Shown here: positions 50,628 through 58,949 of the stretch, piece after piece
How the letters are laid out: every line of letters begins with the position of its first letter
Position numbering within the stretch: position 1 is the stretch's first letter
Assembly: GCA_035697145.1 (NCBI GenBank)
Contig: DASSDL010000166.1
Coordinates: 14,773-78,772 of the forward strand
Length of the DNA: 64,000 nt
From: DASQUK01 sp035697145
GTDB taxonomy: Bacteria; Actinomycetota; Acidimicrobiia; Acidimicrobiales; VFJN01
Reading direction: 5' to 3'
Notes under the pieces: model-generated
Seen by the model: the letters and a program-made list of their open reading frames with translations, nothing else
What the model was told of the DNA's origin: nothing
Databases searched by the model: none
Program-made: the position numbers and the translations under genes

Positions 50628-51899
50628 ATGGGCCACGGCGCACTCGACGTTGCGGACAAGCTCTGGGCCGGCGATATCTCGGTGGAACAGGTGCATCCCG
50701 TGGCGGTCAACAGCGACCTCGACGAGGTCGCGCCCGGCGTCGCCTTCATCACGGCGTTCGGCAACGTGACGGGCGTCGTCGCCGACGGGGCATTGGTGCT
50801 CGTGGATACCGGGAGCCAGTTCCTGGCCCGGGCCAACTTCGACAAGATGCGCGCCTGGACGAGCCTGCCGCTGGCGGCGGCGCTTTACACCCACGGGCAC
50901 ATCGATCACGTCTTCGGGCTCGGGCCCTACGAAGACGAGGCCCAAGCCGCCGGTCGTGCCCGGCCTCGCGTCGTGGCCCACGAGCTGGTGTCGGCCCGAT
51001 TCGACCGGTATCGGCTCACCGCCGGTTACAACGCGGTGATCAACGCCCGGCAGTTCAAGATCCCGGGCCTGCAGTGGCCCACGGAGTACCGCTACCCCGA
51101 CGAAACCTACGTCCAGCGGCACGACGTGGAGGCGGGCGGCGAGCGCTTCGAGTTGCACCATGGCCGGGGCGAGACCGATGACCACACGTGGATCTGGATG
51201 GCCGAGCGCCGCGCGGTCTGCACCGGCGATCTGTTCATCTGGGCATCGCCCAACTGTGGGAATCCCCAGAAGGTGCAGCGCTACCCGCGGGACTGGGCGG
51301 TCGCGCTGCGGGAGATGGTGGCGCTCGAGCCGGAGCTGCTGCTCCCGGGCCACGGCTGGCCCATCGCGGGTGCCGAGCGCGTCCGCCGGGCGCTCACCGA
51401 CACCGCCGATCTGTTGGACAGCCTGGTGGATCAGACGCTCGACCTCATGAACGCGGGCGCCCGGCTCGACGACATCGTGCACACGGTGCGGGCGCCGGCC
51501 GATCTCCTGGACCGCCCCTACCTGCGGCCCGTGTACGACGAGCCGGAGTTCGTGGTGCGGACGGTGTGGCGCCTCTACGGCGGCTGGTACGACGGCAACC
51601 CGGCCCACCTGAAGCCGGCCCCGGAGGGCGAGCTGGCCCGGGAACTGGCAGCCCTGGTGGGCGGCGCGGCGCGGTTGGCCGACCGCGCGGGGGAGCTGGC
51701 GGCGGCCGGTGAACTACGCCTGGCGGGGCACCTGGCCGAGCTGGCCGCCCAGGCGGCGCCCGACGACGCGGGCGTCCACCGGGTGCGGGCCGAAGTGTTC
51801 AGCGCCCGGTCGGCGGAGGAGCTGTCGACGATGTCGAAGGGCGTGTTCTCGTGGGCCGCCGACGAGTCCCAGGCCCGCCTCGCCGAGATGGGCGACTGA
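50628..51899 (+). CDS. MBL-fold hydrolase, alkyl-sulfatase-like
   Basis: A 423-residue protein with an intact metallo-beta-lactamase site: YTHGHIDHVFGLG (about 86-98), further His in FELHHGRGETDDHTW (about 173), CTGDLFIW and LLPGHGWPI. The C-terminal 120 residues form a helical dimerisation-like domain (VRTVWRLYGGWYDGNPAHLKP, GELRLAGHLAELAAQAAPDD), as in class III alkyl sulfatases of the SdsA/Pseudomonas type. The C-terminal SCP2-like domain of those enzymes is absent. Hydrolysis of a sulfate or phosphate ester is likely. Confidence 0.87.
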   Translation: MGHGALDVADKLWAGDISVEQVHPVAVNSDLDEVAPGVAFITAFGNVTGVVADGALVLVDTGSQFLARANFDKMRAWTSLPLAAALYTHGHIDHVFGLGPYEDEAQAAGRARPRVVAHELVSARFDRYRLTAGYNAVINARQFKIPGLQWPTEYRYPDETYVQRHDVEAGGERFELHHGRGETDDHTWIWMAERRAVCTGDLFIWASPNCGNPQKVQRYPRDWAVALREMVALEPELLLPGHGWPIAGAERVRRALTDTADLLDSLVDQTLDLMNAGARLDDIVHTVRAPADLLDRPYLRPVYDEPEFVVRTVWRLYGGWYDGNPAHLKPAPEGELARELAALVGGAARLADRAGELAAAGELRLAGHLAELAAQAAPDDAGVHRVRAEVFSARSAEELSTMSKGVFSWAADESQARLAEMGD

Positions 51900-51950
51900 C
51901 CTCCGCTCGGGCGCTGATTTCTTACGGCTCCGCATGAAGACGGCGCTGGT

Positions 51951-52652
51951 TCAGTCAGAGGCGAGCGCCGCCGCCTCCCGCAGGTGGGCCGTCAACTCAT
52001 CCAGCGACGTGCGGGCGTTGAGCCCGCTGGTCGACGGCATGACGTATACGGGAACGTCGCCGAGGCCCCGGGATTGCGGGCCTGGTCGCGCCTGCTTGTC
52101 GACGGCAGCGCGCCATCCCGCCAACCCGACGAAGCAGACGGCGCCCGGTCGGAGCCAGCGCACCAACCGCTCGACGCGGGTCAGGCCCCCGCGGTACTCG
52201 GCGGTCGTCAGCTCGTCGGCGGCCACCGTGGCCCGCTTGACGAGGTCGGTCATCCCGATGCCGCGATGCCGGAGCGCGTGGTCGGGATCGCGGTCGACCG
52301 CCACGAGCCCCGCCGCCAGCGCCGCCGGCCAGAACCGGTTGCCGGGGCGGGCGAAGCCCGCGCCGGCGTCGGCCGCGTAGAGGCTCGGGTTGAGCCCGCA
52401 GATGAGCAGGCGCATGCCGGGGCCGACGGTGTCGGGGAGCGTCCGGGCCCGGCGCGCGCGGATCACCAAAGCATCGGGCCCGGCGCCGGCGCCTGCGGCC
52501 AGGGGGCTCCGTTCGTCGACCTCGAAGCCGGCGCCGACCAGCAGGTCGTCGCGCCGCTCCGGCTGCCACGAGGCCCTGAGATCGAGCACGCCGCCCACCG
52601 GCAGCGCCCGGTGGAGCCCGGCGAGCGCCTGCGGCAGCCGCTCGGGGGTCAA
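51951..52652 (-). CDS. mug: Mug-type uracil-DNA glycosylase with N-terminal methyltransferase-like fragment
   Basis: A 233-residue protein. From about residue 80 it is a mismatch-specific uracil/thymine DNA glycosylase: LLICGLNPSLYAADAG, FARPGNRFWPAAL and MPSTSGLNA carry the family motifs. Residues 1-75 (LAGLHRALPVGGVLDLR, DLLVGAGFEVDERSPL) resemble the C-terminal part of a SAM-dependent methyltransferase fold without its SAM-binding half. TTG 52652 overlaps the upstream TGA (TTGA), so translation is coupled to the large secreted protein gene. The fragment looks like a truncated domain; base-excision activity should be unaffected. Confidence 0.82.
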   Translation of the reverse strand: MTPERLPQALAGLHRALPVGGVLDLRASWQPERRDDLLVGAGFEVDERSPLAAGAGAGPDALVIRARRARTLPDTVGPGMRLLICGLNPSLYAADAGAGFARPGNRFWPAALAAGLVAVDRDPDHALRHRGIGMTDLVKRATVAADELTTAEYRGGLTRVERLVRWLRPGAVCFVGLAGWRAAVDKQARPGPQSRGLGDVPVYVMPSTSGLNARTSLDELTAHLREAAALASD

Positions 52653-55129
52653 TTCCGGGGCTTGCCGGCGTCGGGCTTGGTGTAGTCGCAGACGCCGTCG
52701 GGGAAGATCTGCTCGAGCCTGGCCTTCTCGGCGGCGCTCGGCCGCCAATCGCCGTACAGGCCCTTGCGGATCGCCCGGTCAACCGACTGCACCTGGCACT
52801 TCCACACGCCGCCCTCGAACGGCCCACCGGCCTGCCGGCGCGACGACGAGTAGATCGGGAAGTGCTGGGAACAGGCGCCGTCCGGGCGACCGTCGAGCAC
52901 GCCGTCCCAGACGCGCCGGCCCGACGCGATGAGGTTGCCGTTGGTGTCGAAGCAGGAGTCCACCGCTCGCTCCGGCTTGTTGCGGGCAACGCTGCGCTCG
53001 GGGTGAGCGGCGATGTTGGCCATCCACTCGTCGATCACCTCGAACGCCATCGGCGTCTGGTCGAACGCCCGGGCGGGCCGGGCATCGGTGAACCAGATGA
53101 CCTGGTTGGACGCATCGCCGTCGGCGTTCAGCATGCGCTGGCGGGAGGCAAAGGACTGGTGCGAGTGGTGCATGTCCAGCTCGTCCTCCAGGTAGTGACG
53201 CCAGTCGATGATCGGGATGTCGATGTCGCCCTGGAACTCCATGCCCGACGTGTAGGCGGCCCGCATCGCGTCCGGGTTGCCCTCGCGCCGGGGTGCCGGC
53301 GTCGTACCGCCGTCGGCGCTGAGGTTCATGTTGCGGGAGCTCCACGGGTCGAAGTTCTGGGGGCTGAACGCCCCCTGGAACGGGAAGCCCTCGGGCACCA
53401 TCTCCGCAGTGTTCCTCCAGCTCCCAACCTGCGCGTTCAGGTCGAGGAAGTCGGCGGGCGCGATCACACCGTCGACCAACGCCCCCAGGCCGTACTGCAC
53501 GCCCACGTTGTCCCACGGCACCCGGGCGAACCCGTCGGCGCCCCGTCCGTAGATGTTCACCGTGTCGCCCCAGTGGGTCCACTCGACCCCGGCGGTGCCC
53601 TGGGCCAGCTTGTCGATGTCGTGGACGTTGGTGAACGTCGGGTTGAGCGTCAACGGGGTGAGCCCGAACCAGCTCGCCCGGCATTCGGTGAGTGCGGGGG
53701 CCGGCGAGGCGGGATCCCGGTCCATGACCTGGTAGCCGAGGAGGCCGTACAGGCCGTACAGGCCGTTCCACTGGTCGATCTCGCCCTGGGACATGTTCTT
53801 GGGGGAGTTGGTGGCGTTGAGCCCCATGACCGCCTGGCGCACCTCCGGGTCCTTCCAGCGCGGGTTGGCGCGCCCGCTGACGTCGAAGTAGTGCTCCAGA
53901 AGCTCGCAGTCGCCGACGTGGATCGTCTGGGTGACCATGTCGGAGTACGAGTACTGGGGGATGGCGGCGTCGATCAGCCCCGGATGGTTCTGGGCATAGA
54001 CGTACTGCTGGATGGCGCCACCCGATCCGCCCACCGCCACCGTGTAGTCGGGCACGCCGTGCGCCTCGACGGTGTGCTCCTTCAGCATGAGCGCGGCCTC
54101 GCCCCCGACCTGGAGGTTGTAGTGGGTGCTGGTGCGGGTGCCGCTCGACCACATCACGCCGTAGCCCTTGCCGAGCAGGTCGGTGGGCAGCATCGAGCCG
54201 GTGCTGGTGGTGCCCTGGAAGTGGCCGATGCCGACGCCCCCGTCGAAGCTGAAGACCAACCGGCGGTTCCAAAGCGAGTCGTCGGGCGCGGCGGGATCCG
54301 CCTCGCCGGCGGGGGCCAGCATGGCGACGCTGTAGATGAAGCGGTTTATGGTGCCCCGCTCCCAGCGGACGATGAACGGCGCCGTCTGCCCGTCGAGCGT
54401 CGTGACGGTGGCGATGTCGGCGGGCAGCGCTCCTGCCGGATCGTCGAGCCAGCGGAACTGCCCGCCAGTGGTGCCGTACACGTAGCCGATGCGCGTATCG
54501 GCGGCACAGTCCTTGCTCCAGCCGACGATCTGCGCCTCGGCGGTCGGGTAGCCGCGGCCGTCCTGCGGGTACCCGCCCTGCGCGTCCTCGGCGGCGACGG
54601 GAATGCCGATCCGATCCTGGTTGTCGACCAGCGGCTGGTCCAGCAAAGGCCGGCCGTCGAAGCGGGCGCGGGCGGTGGTGCAGACGAACGGCTGCTGCTG
54701 CGGGCCAGAGAAGATCGGGCCGCCGACGGGATGGTTGGTCAGCGTGAGGCGGGCGTCGGGGACGCGGCCCTTGCCCCGTCCGGCGCTGACCGTCAGGGTG
54801 TTGTCGCCGTCCTGGAGCCCTTCGACCAGCCCGACCAGTGTGTGGTCGTCGTCGCCGGCGCCGAAGGCGTCGGTGATCTCGGTACCGCCGAGCCTGATGA
54901 TCACGTCGTCGGGCGCCACCTCGCGCGGCACCGCGACCTGCACCAGGGCATCCCCACCGGACACCTGATCGGCGCGTCCCGACAGCACCGTGATCTCGAA
55001 ACGATTCGGGTTGTCGCGCTCGGCTGCCGTCGCCGACTCGGTCGTCGCACCGGCCGGCACCACCGTGTTGGCGGCGACGGCGATCACCAAGGCTGCGAGC
55101 GCGGGTGCGCTTGCCCTGAGTCCCCGCAT
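52649..55129 (-). CDS. Large secreted DUF6351/tannase-like hydrolase
   Basis: An 826-residue exported protein. The signal peptide (about 1-28, ALAALVIAVAANTVVPAGA) is followed by a beta-rich N-terminal region (about 45-130). An alpha/beta-hydrolase-like body follows, with nucleophile motif AVGGSGGAIQQYVYAQNHPG (about 365) and a likely acid/His region late (DIDIPIIDWRHYLEDELDMH, about 640). It resembles DUF6351 proteins, which are related to tannase/feruloyl esterase folds. An extracellular esterase or polyester-type role is inference. GGGGGAGAG precedes ATG 55129, and an inverted repeat sits in its promoter. Confidence 0.8.
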   Translation of the reverse strand: MRGLRASAPALAALVIAVAANTVVPAGATTESATAAERDNPNRFEITVLSGRADQVSGGDALVQVAVPREVAPDDVIIRLGGTEITDAFGAGDDDHTLVGLVEGLQDGDNTLTVSAGRGKGRVPDARLTLTNHPVGGPIFSGPQQQPFVCTTARARFDGRPLLDQPLVDNQDRIGIPVAAEDAQGGYPQDGRGYPTAEAQIVGWSKDCAADTRIGYVYGTTGGQFRWLDDPAGALPADIATVTTLDGQTAPFIVRWERGTINRFIYSVAMLAPAGEADPAAPDDSLWNRRLVFSFDGGVGIGHFQGTTSTGSMLPTDLLGKGYGVMWSSGTRTSTHYNLQVGGEAALMLKEHTVEAHGVPDYTVAVGGSGGAIQQYVYAQNHPGLIDAAIPQYSYSDMVTQTIHVGDCELLEHYFDVSGRANPRWKDPEVRQAVMGLNATNSPKNMSQGEIDQWNGLYGLYGLLGYQVMDRDPASPAPALTECRASWFGLTPLTLNPTFTNVHDIDKLAQGTAGVEWTHWGDTVNIYGRGADGFARVPWDNVGVQYGLGALVDGVIAPADFLDLNAQVGSWRNTAEMVPEGFPFQGAFSPQNFDPWSSRNMNLSADGGTTPAPRREGNPDAMRAAYTSGMEFQGDIDIPIIDWRHYLEDELDMHHSHQSFASRQRMLNADGDASNQVIWFTDARPARAFDQTPMAFEVIDEWMANIAAHPERSVARNKPERAVDSCFDTNGNLIASGRRVWDGVLDGRPDGACSQHFPIYSSSRRQAGGPFEGGVWKCQVQSVDRAIRKGLYGDWRPSAAEKARLEQIFPDGVCDYTKPDAGKPRN

Positions 55130-55143
55130 CTGCTCTCCCCCTA

Positions 55144-55171
55144 CTGACGGATGCGTCAGAAAGCGACGGTA
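55144..55171 (-). promoter_or_regulatory. Operator-like palindrome and -10 before DUF6351 gene
   Basis: CTGACG-GATG-CGTCAG (55144-55159) is a perfect 6-bp-arm inverted repeat. It lies just downstream of TACCGT (minus strand, 55166-55171) and before the Shine-Dalgarno. CTGACG...CGTCAG is a shape often bound by TetR-type repressors. Confidence 0.5.
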
Positions 55172-56032
55172 TCAGTCCCCGCGCGGCGGAGCTTCGGTGC
55201 CGGCCCGGCGGGCGCCTGACACCAGGTCCGCGCTCAGCCGGCGCATGCCGGCCAGCCAGCGGTCGCGGTCCGCCGCGCGGCGCTGCTCGAATGTCCCCAC
55301 GTCAGGGTGGGGGAGGATCAGGAAGCGCTCGTCACGGATGCCGGCGACCACGGTGTCCGCCACTCGGTCGGGCGACAGGATGCCCGCCACGGCGGCGGCC
55401 TGGGTTTCGGCACGCGGTGCGTCCGGCAGCTCGGTGTCCTCGACCCCGGTCCCGGTGCCGCCCCGCAGCATGGCGGTGTCGACCGCCATCGGGCACACGC
55501 ACGACACCTTGATGCCGAGGTCGCCGTAGGTGATGGCCAGCCACTCGGCGAACGCCACCGCAGCATGCTTGGTCACGGAATAGGGGGCGTCACCGGGTTG
55601 GCTCAGTAGGCCGGCCGCCGATGCCGTGGAAAGCAGGTAGCCGCCGCCCCGTTCGAGCATGAGGGGAACCATCACCCGGGCCGCGTACAGGTGGGCGAGC
55701 ACGTTGACCGCCCAGACCGACTCCCACACGGTGTCGGGCGCCTCGATGCCGCCGAAGCCGAGGATGCCAGCGTTGGAGGCGAACAGGTCGATGGGGCCGA
55801 TCTCCGCCTCGGTGCGTTCTACGACCGCCTCGATGTCGGCCTCCACGGTGACATCGGCCGTGAGGGCGGTACCCCGGCTTCCCAGCGCGTCTGCGGTGGC
55901 CAGCGCGCCGTCGGCGTCCTTGTCGACGACCACCACTGTTCTGGCGCCCTCGGCGGCGAAGCGCTGACACAGGGCCTGACCGATCCCGCTGGCACCGCCG
56001 GTCACGACGCAGATGCGGTCACGCAGCTCCAT
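55172..56032 (-). CDS. SDR family oxidoreductase
   Basis: A 286-residue classical SDR: TGGASGIGQAL (about 10-20), Asp after beta-strand 2 in VVVDKDADGA (NAD preference), SNAGILGF in place of NNAG, Ser in LLSTASAAGL and Tyr/Lys in APYSVTKHAAV (about 150-155). The C-terminal 40 residues (HPDVGTFEQRRAADRDRWL) are a common add-on in actinobacterial acyl or alcohol dehydrogenases. It follows the F420 oxidoreductase by 7 bp and is probably translated with it. Confidence 0.88.
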   Translation of the reverse strand: MELRDRICVVTGGASGIGQALCQRFAAEGARTVVVVDKDADGALATADALGSRGTALTADVTVEADIEAVVERTEAEIGPIDLFASNAGILGFGGIEAPDTVWESVWAVNVLAHLYAARVMVPLMLERGGGYLLSTASAAGLLSQPGDAPYSVTKHAAVAFAEWLAITYGDLGIKVSCVCPMAVDTAMLRGGTGTGVEDTELPDAPRAETQAAAVAGILSPDRVADTVVAGIRDERFLILPHPDVGTFEQRRAADRDRWLAGMRRLSADLVSGARRAGTEAPPRGD

Positions 56033-56039
56033 GGATGGG

Positions 56040-57026
56040 TCAACCCTTCCCGATGGCCGCCCGGACGGTGGCATCGGCCGAGGCTCGGCGATCGCGCCCC
56101 CAGGGTAGGGGCATGAGGACGGGCACCTCGACGCCGGCATCGACGTAGGACTGCATCGTGGCATGCACGACGCCGGCGTCGCCCATGACGTCGATCGCGT
56201 CGACCATGCGATCGCTCACCGCGCGCACCGCGCCCTCCCGGTCCCCGGCGCCGAATCGTTCCCGGATCTCGGCCACCTCGTCGGCGAACCCCGCGCGTTC
56301 GAAGTTGCGGGCATAGCTGTCCACCACGGAGTACGAGAAGAGGTCGCGCCGGGCGAGCTCGATGCCCTCGTCGCGCTCGCACAGGCCTGCGTGCACGTAG
56401 GCGTAGACGGCGGCGTCACCGCCCTTGCGCACCTGCTCGACCGACCAGGGGACGTGCGACGCCGGCAGGTAGTTGAGCAGGACCCCGTCGGCCAGCTCAC
56501 CGGCCAGGCGCAACATGGCCGGGTTCAGCGCCCCGACCACGATCTTGGGGACACGCTTGCCGAGGCGTACCCCGAGCCGGAAGCCCTTGGCCTGGTAGAA
56601 GTCGCCGGCGAAGTCGACCTTCTCGCCGGACAGGCAGGCGCGTAGCAGGGTCACGTACTCGCGGACGTGCGCCAAGGGCCGGTCGCCGTAGGGGACCCCG
56701 TGCCAACGCTGCGTCACCACCGGCGACGAGATGCCGATGCCGAGTAGGACTTCCCGCTCGGGTCCCAGCGCCTGAAGCGTGGCTCCCGCCATCGCCACCA
56801 CCATGGGCGTGCGCAGCTGGAGGGCCAGAACGCCGGTCCCGAGATCGAGGCCGGGGGCGGCGGCGCCGACGGCGCCGAGCAGGGAGAACGCTTCGGGCCC
56901 GGTGGTCTCGGCGGTCCAGAAGCTCCGGTAGCCGAGTTCGGAGGCCGTCCGGGCGGTCGAGACCGCCAGGTCGGGCCCCAAGCTCATGAGCGATGCGAAG
57001 GTGACACCGGCCCGGTCCATTCCCAT
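56040..57026 (-). CDS. LLM-class F420-dependent oxidoreductase
   Basis: A 328-residue luciferase-like protein. Motifs: GYRSFWTAETTGPEAFSLL, LDLGTGVLALQLRTPMVVAM, EREVLLGIGISSPVVTQRWH (about 90) and KRVPKIVVGALNPAMLRLAG. It belongs to the same subfamily as the enzyme at 45.2 kb. The SDR 7 bp downstream suggests sequential oxidation of one substrate. A leaderless -10 lies 9 nt before ATG 57026; a second ATG at 57020 is possible. Confidence 0.88.
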   Translation of the reverse strand: MGMDRAGVTFASLMSLGPDLAVSTARTASELGYRSFWTAETTGPEAFSLLGAVGAAAPGLDLGTGVLALQLRTPMVVAMAGATLQALGPEREVLLGIGISSPVVTQRWHGVPYGDRPLAHVREYVTLLRACLSGEKVDFAGDFYQAKGFRLGVRLGKRVPKIVVGALNPAMLRLAGELADGVLLNYLPASHVPWSVEQVRKGGDAAVYAYVHAGLCERDEGIELARRDLFSYSVVDSYARNFERAGFADEVAEIRERFGAGDREGAVRAVSDRMVDAIDVMGDAGVVHATMQSYVDAGVEVPVLMPLPWGRDRRASADATVRAAIGKG

Positions 57027-57035
57027 AGCCGGCCC

Positions 57036-57041
57036 AACCTA
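57036..57041 (-). promoter_or_regulatory. -10 element, leaderless promoter of F420/SDR unit
   Basis: TAGGTT on the minus strand lies 9 nt before ATG 57026. It sits back to back with the yceH promoter. Confidence 0.45.
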
Positions 57042-57072
57042 GTAGCCGCCGCGCGCCGGCGGTGTTGGCACA

Positions 57073-57078
57073 TACGAT
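57073..57078 (+). promoter_or_regulatory. -10 element, leaderless promoter of yceH
   Basis: TACGAT lies 9 nt before ATG 57088. Confidence 0.5.
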
Positions 57079-57087
57079 CGATCCCCT

Positions 57088-57963
57088 ATGGATCTGACGG
57101 AGGCCGAGGGGCGTGTGCTCGGGTGCCTCATCGAGCGGGAGGCGGTTGCCCCCGAGGCGTATCCGGTCACGCTCAACGACCTGCGCCTTGCCTGCAACCA
57201 GACGAGCGGGCGGGATCCAGTGGTCGCCTACGACGACCGCACGGTGGAGGACACACTGCTGTCGCTCAAGTCCAAGGGTCTGGCGCGCTTCGTTTCGGCG
57301 CGCGTCCCGGGGGATCGCACCACCCGCTACCGCCATCGGGCCGACGAGCGCTGGCGCATGGGACGGGGCGATCTGGCGGTGCTTGCGATCCTGTTGCTGG
57401 GCGGAGCCCTGACCGTGTCCGAGGTGCAGGAGCGCGCCCGGCGGTTGGCGTCATTCGCAGACCCGGCCGACGTCGACGCGGTGCTCGACATGCTGGCGGC
57501 CCGCACCCCTACGCCGTTCGCAGCCCGCCTGGAGGGCGACGGCGCGGGCGGCGAGACCCGGTGGGTCCAGGTGCTCACCGGGCCCTTCCCGAGGGTGCCC
57601 AGCGGCGAGTCGGCCGGCGCCGCACCGCTCGAGGCCCTGCCTGCGTCCTACGCCGACCTGTCCTCCCGCGTCGCCGAGCTGGAGCAGCGCTTGGCGGGGG
57701 CCCTGGAGCGACAGGGCCCGGCCACGCCCCGGGACCGCGATCAAGCCCCGGGTCCCAACCTCCGTCCGGGCTACCGTTCGAGCGACTGGCGGGACGATCC
57801 GCCGCTGCCCCCGCCGCCCCCACCACCGGACGTGGGCGGCAACCACCTCGCCACCCTTCCCCAGCTCACCGTGGCCGAGGACATGTCCGACCTGGCCGAG
57901 CGGGTACGCGACATCGAGCGCCGTCTGACGCGCATCGAGGCCGAGCTGGCGGCCCTGCGCTAG
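57088..57963 (+). CDS. yceH: YceH (DUF480) family protein with C-terminal coiled coil
   Basis: A 291-residue protein. Two winged-helix units are evident: LTEAEGRVLGCLIEREAVAP, YPVTLNDLRLACNQTSGRDP and DLAVLAILLLGGALTVSEVQ. A coiled coil (about 195-210), a Pro-rich linker with eight consecutive Pro in PLPPPPPPPDV, and a second short coiled coil (about 268-291) follow. Typical YceH is about 215 residues, so the linker and last helix are an extension. The function is unknown; DNA or membrane regulatory roles are possible. Confidence 0.85.
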   Translation: MDLTEAEGRVLGCLIEREAVAPEAYPVTLNDLRLACNQTSGRDPVVAYDDRTVEDTLLSLKSKGLARFVSARVPGDRTTRYRHRADERWRMGRGDLAVLAILLLGGALTVSEVQERARRLASFADPADVDAVLDMLAARTPTPFAARLEGDGAGGETRWVQVLTGPFPRVPSGESAGAAPLEALPASYADLSSRVAELEQRLAGALERQGPATPRDRDQAPGPNLRPGYRSSDWRDDPPLPPPPPPPDVGGNHLATLPQLTVAEDMSDLAERVRDIERRLTRIEAELAALR

Positions 57964-58049
57964 TGGATCGGGCGACCGCGGACTGCGGGAGCCCGTCCCG
58001 GTGTGACCGATTCGCCGCTAGCTGTCGTCGCCGACTGCCGAGCGACCGG

Positions 58050-58055
58050 TATGGT
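58050..58055 (+). promoter_or_regulatory. -10 element, leaderless promoter of 67-residue protein gene
   Basis: TATGGT lies 8 nt before ATG 58064. Confidence 0.5.
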
Positions 58056-58063
58056 GGGCGGCA

Positions 58064-58267
58064 ATGACCGAGACCCATACGCTCGACGAGGCGATCAGCG
58101 AGGCCTTGGCCGTCATAGACAAGGGCCTGGGTGATCTGCTCCATCGTGAGCTGGTGTCCTCGAACGAGGTGGCCGACCTGCTGCTCGACGTGCGGACGCT
58201 GCTCGCCAACCCGGGTTCGGCCGACAGCGACGACCGGGACGACTTCGACGTCCCGGTGCCGGGCTGA
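58064..58267 (+). CDS. Small acidic helical protein of unknown function
   Basis: A 67-residue protein: TETHTLDEAISEALAVIDKG, GDLLHRELVSSNEVADLLLD and an Asp-rich tail. It looks like two amphipathic helices, with no known motif. It has its own leaderless promoter 100 bp after yceH and is followed by a hairpin terminator candidate, so it is likely a real single-gene unit. Confidence 0.6.
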   Translation: MTETHTLDEAISEALAVIDKGLGDLLHRELVSSNEVADLLLDVRTLLANPGSADSDDRDDFDVPVPG

Positions 58268-58282
58268 CCGGCCCGGGCCTTC

Positions 58283-58305
58283 CCGTCGCCAGGTGATGGC
58301 GACGG
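58283..58305. terminator. Perfect hairpin between converging genes
   Basis: CCGTCGCCA (58283-58291), loop GGTGA, TGGCGACGG (58297-58305): a 9-bp stem with 5-nt loop midway between two stop codons. No U-tract is present, which is common in high-GC actinobacteria. Confidence 0.5.
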
Positions 58306-58320
58306 TCCGACGACAGGCGT

Positions 58321-58920
58321 TCAGCGCTTCAGCGAGGTGTGCTTGAACTCGTTGAGCTCGGGGAAGTCGGTCAACAAGGCCACCACGCGTTCGATGGTCT
58401 GGGTCGCCAGTTCGGCGTCGCCGCGAGGGCGCTCCATGAGCCGCACGAAGACGGCCCCCTCACCCTGGACGAAGGTCGGAACGCCCCATACCTCGTGATC
58501 CTCGGCGGCGGCGGTGTGCTCGACCCGGACTCGCTCCAGTGCCTGCCCGCCGTCGATATGCGCGAACACTTGGTTGGCGTCGACGCCGGAGTCGGTAAGG
58601 ACCCGGCGAACCTCGTCGGGATCCTCCAGGTGCCTGCCCTCGTCGTGACGTAGGGCGAACAGCGCCTCGTGGACGTCGAGGAATCGGTCGGGGAACTCGT
58701 CTCGCACCACCACACCCGCCTGCATGGCAAGCAGCCCGGAGTCGTCCTGCGGACGGGTCCATATGTCGGGCTCGCCCTCGGCGACGTGGACCTGTGCCAA
58801 TGAGAACGGCACGAATCGGACGGTCCACGGGGCGCCGGCGCGGAGCGCCTCGATGATGTGCTCGTGCGCATTGCGGGCGAACGGGCACCGGTAATCCCAA
58901 GTCACGGCGAAGTCGGTCAT
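58321..58920 (-). CDS. DsbA-family (FrnE/2-HCCA isomerase-like) thioredoxin-fold protein
   Basis: A 199-residue thioredoxin-fold protein with a single Cys in the active-site position (WDYRCPFARNAHEHI, about 7-21) instead of CxxC. The helical insertion covers about 60-145, and the cis-Pro lies in VWGVPTFVQGEGAVFV. The single-Cys form is typical of glutathione- or mycothiol-linked isomerases/transferases of the DSBA family. No signal peptide, so cytosolic. A role with mycothiol is plausible because Mca is also encoded in the window. Confidence 0.82.
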   Translation of the reverse strand: MTDFAVTWDYRCPFARNAHEHIIEALRAGAPWTVRFVPFSLAQVHVAEGEPDIWTRPQDDSGLLAMQAGVVVRDEFPDRFLDVHEALFALRHDEGRHLEDPDEVRRVLTDSGVDANQVFAHIDGGQALERVRVEHTAAAEDHEVWGVPTFVQGEGAVFVRLMERPRGDAELATQTIERVVALLTDFPELNEFKHTSLKR

Positions 58921-58949
58921 CGGGTGGGTCAACGGGCTGGCGCGCCAAC

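Noticed and set aside
52862..55147. 761-codon open frame on the plus strand opposite the secreted DUF6351 gene
   Set aside because: The minus strand has a signal peptide, ribosome binding site and coherent domain; the plus frame is a Val/Gly/Arg-rich shadow.
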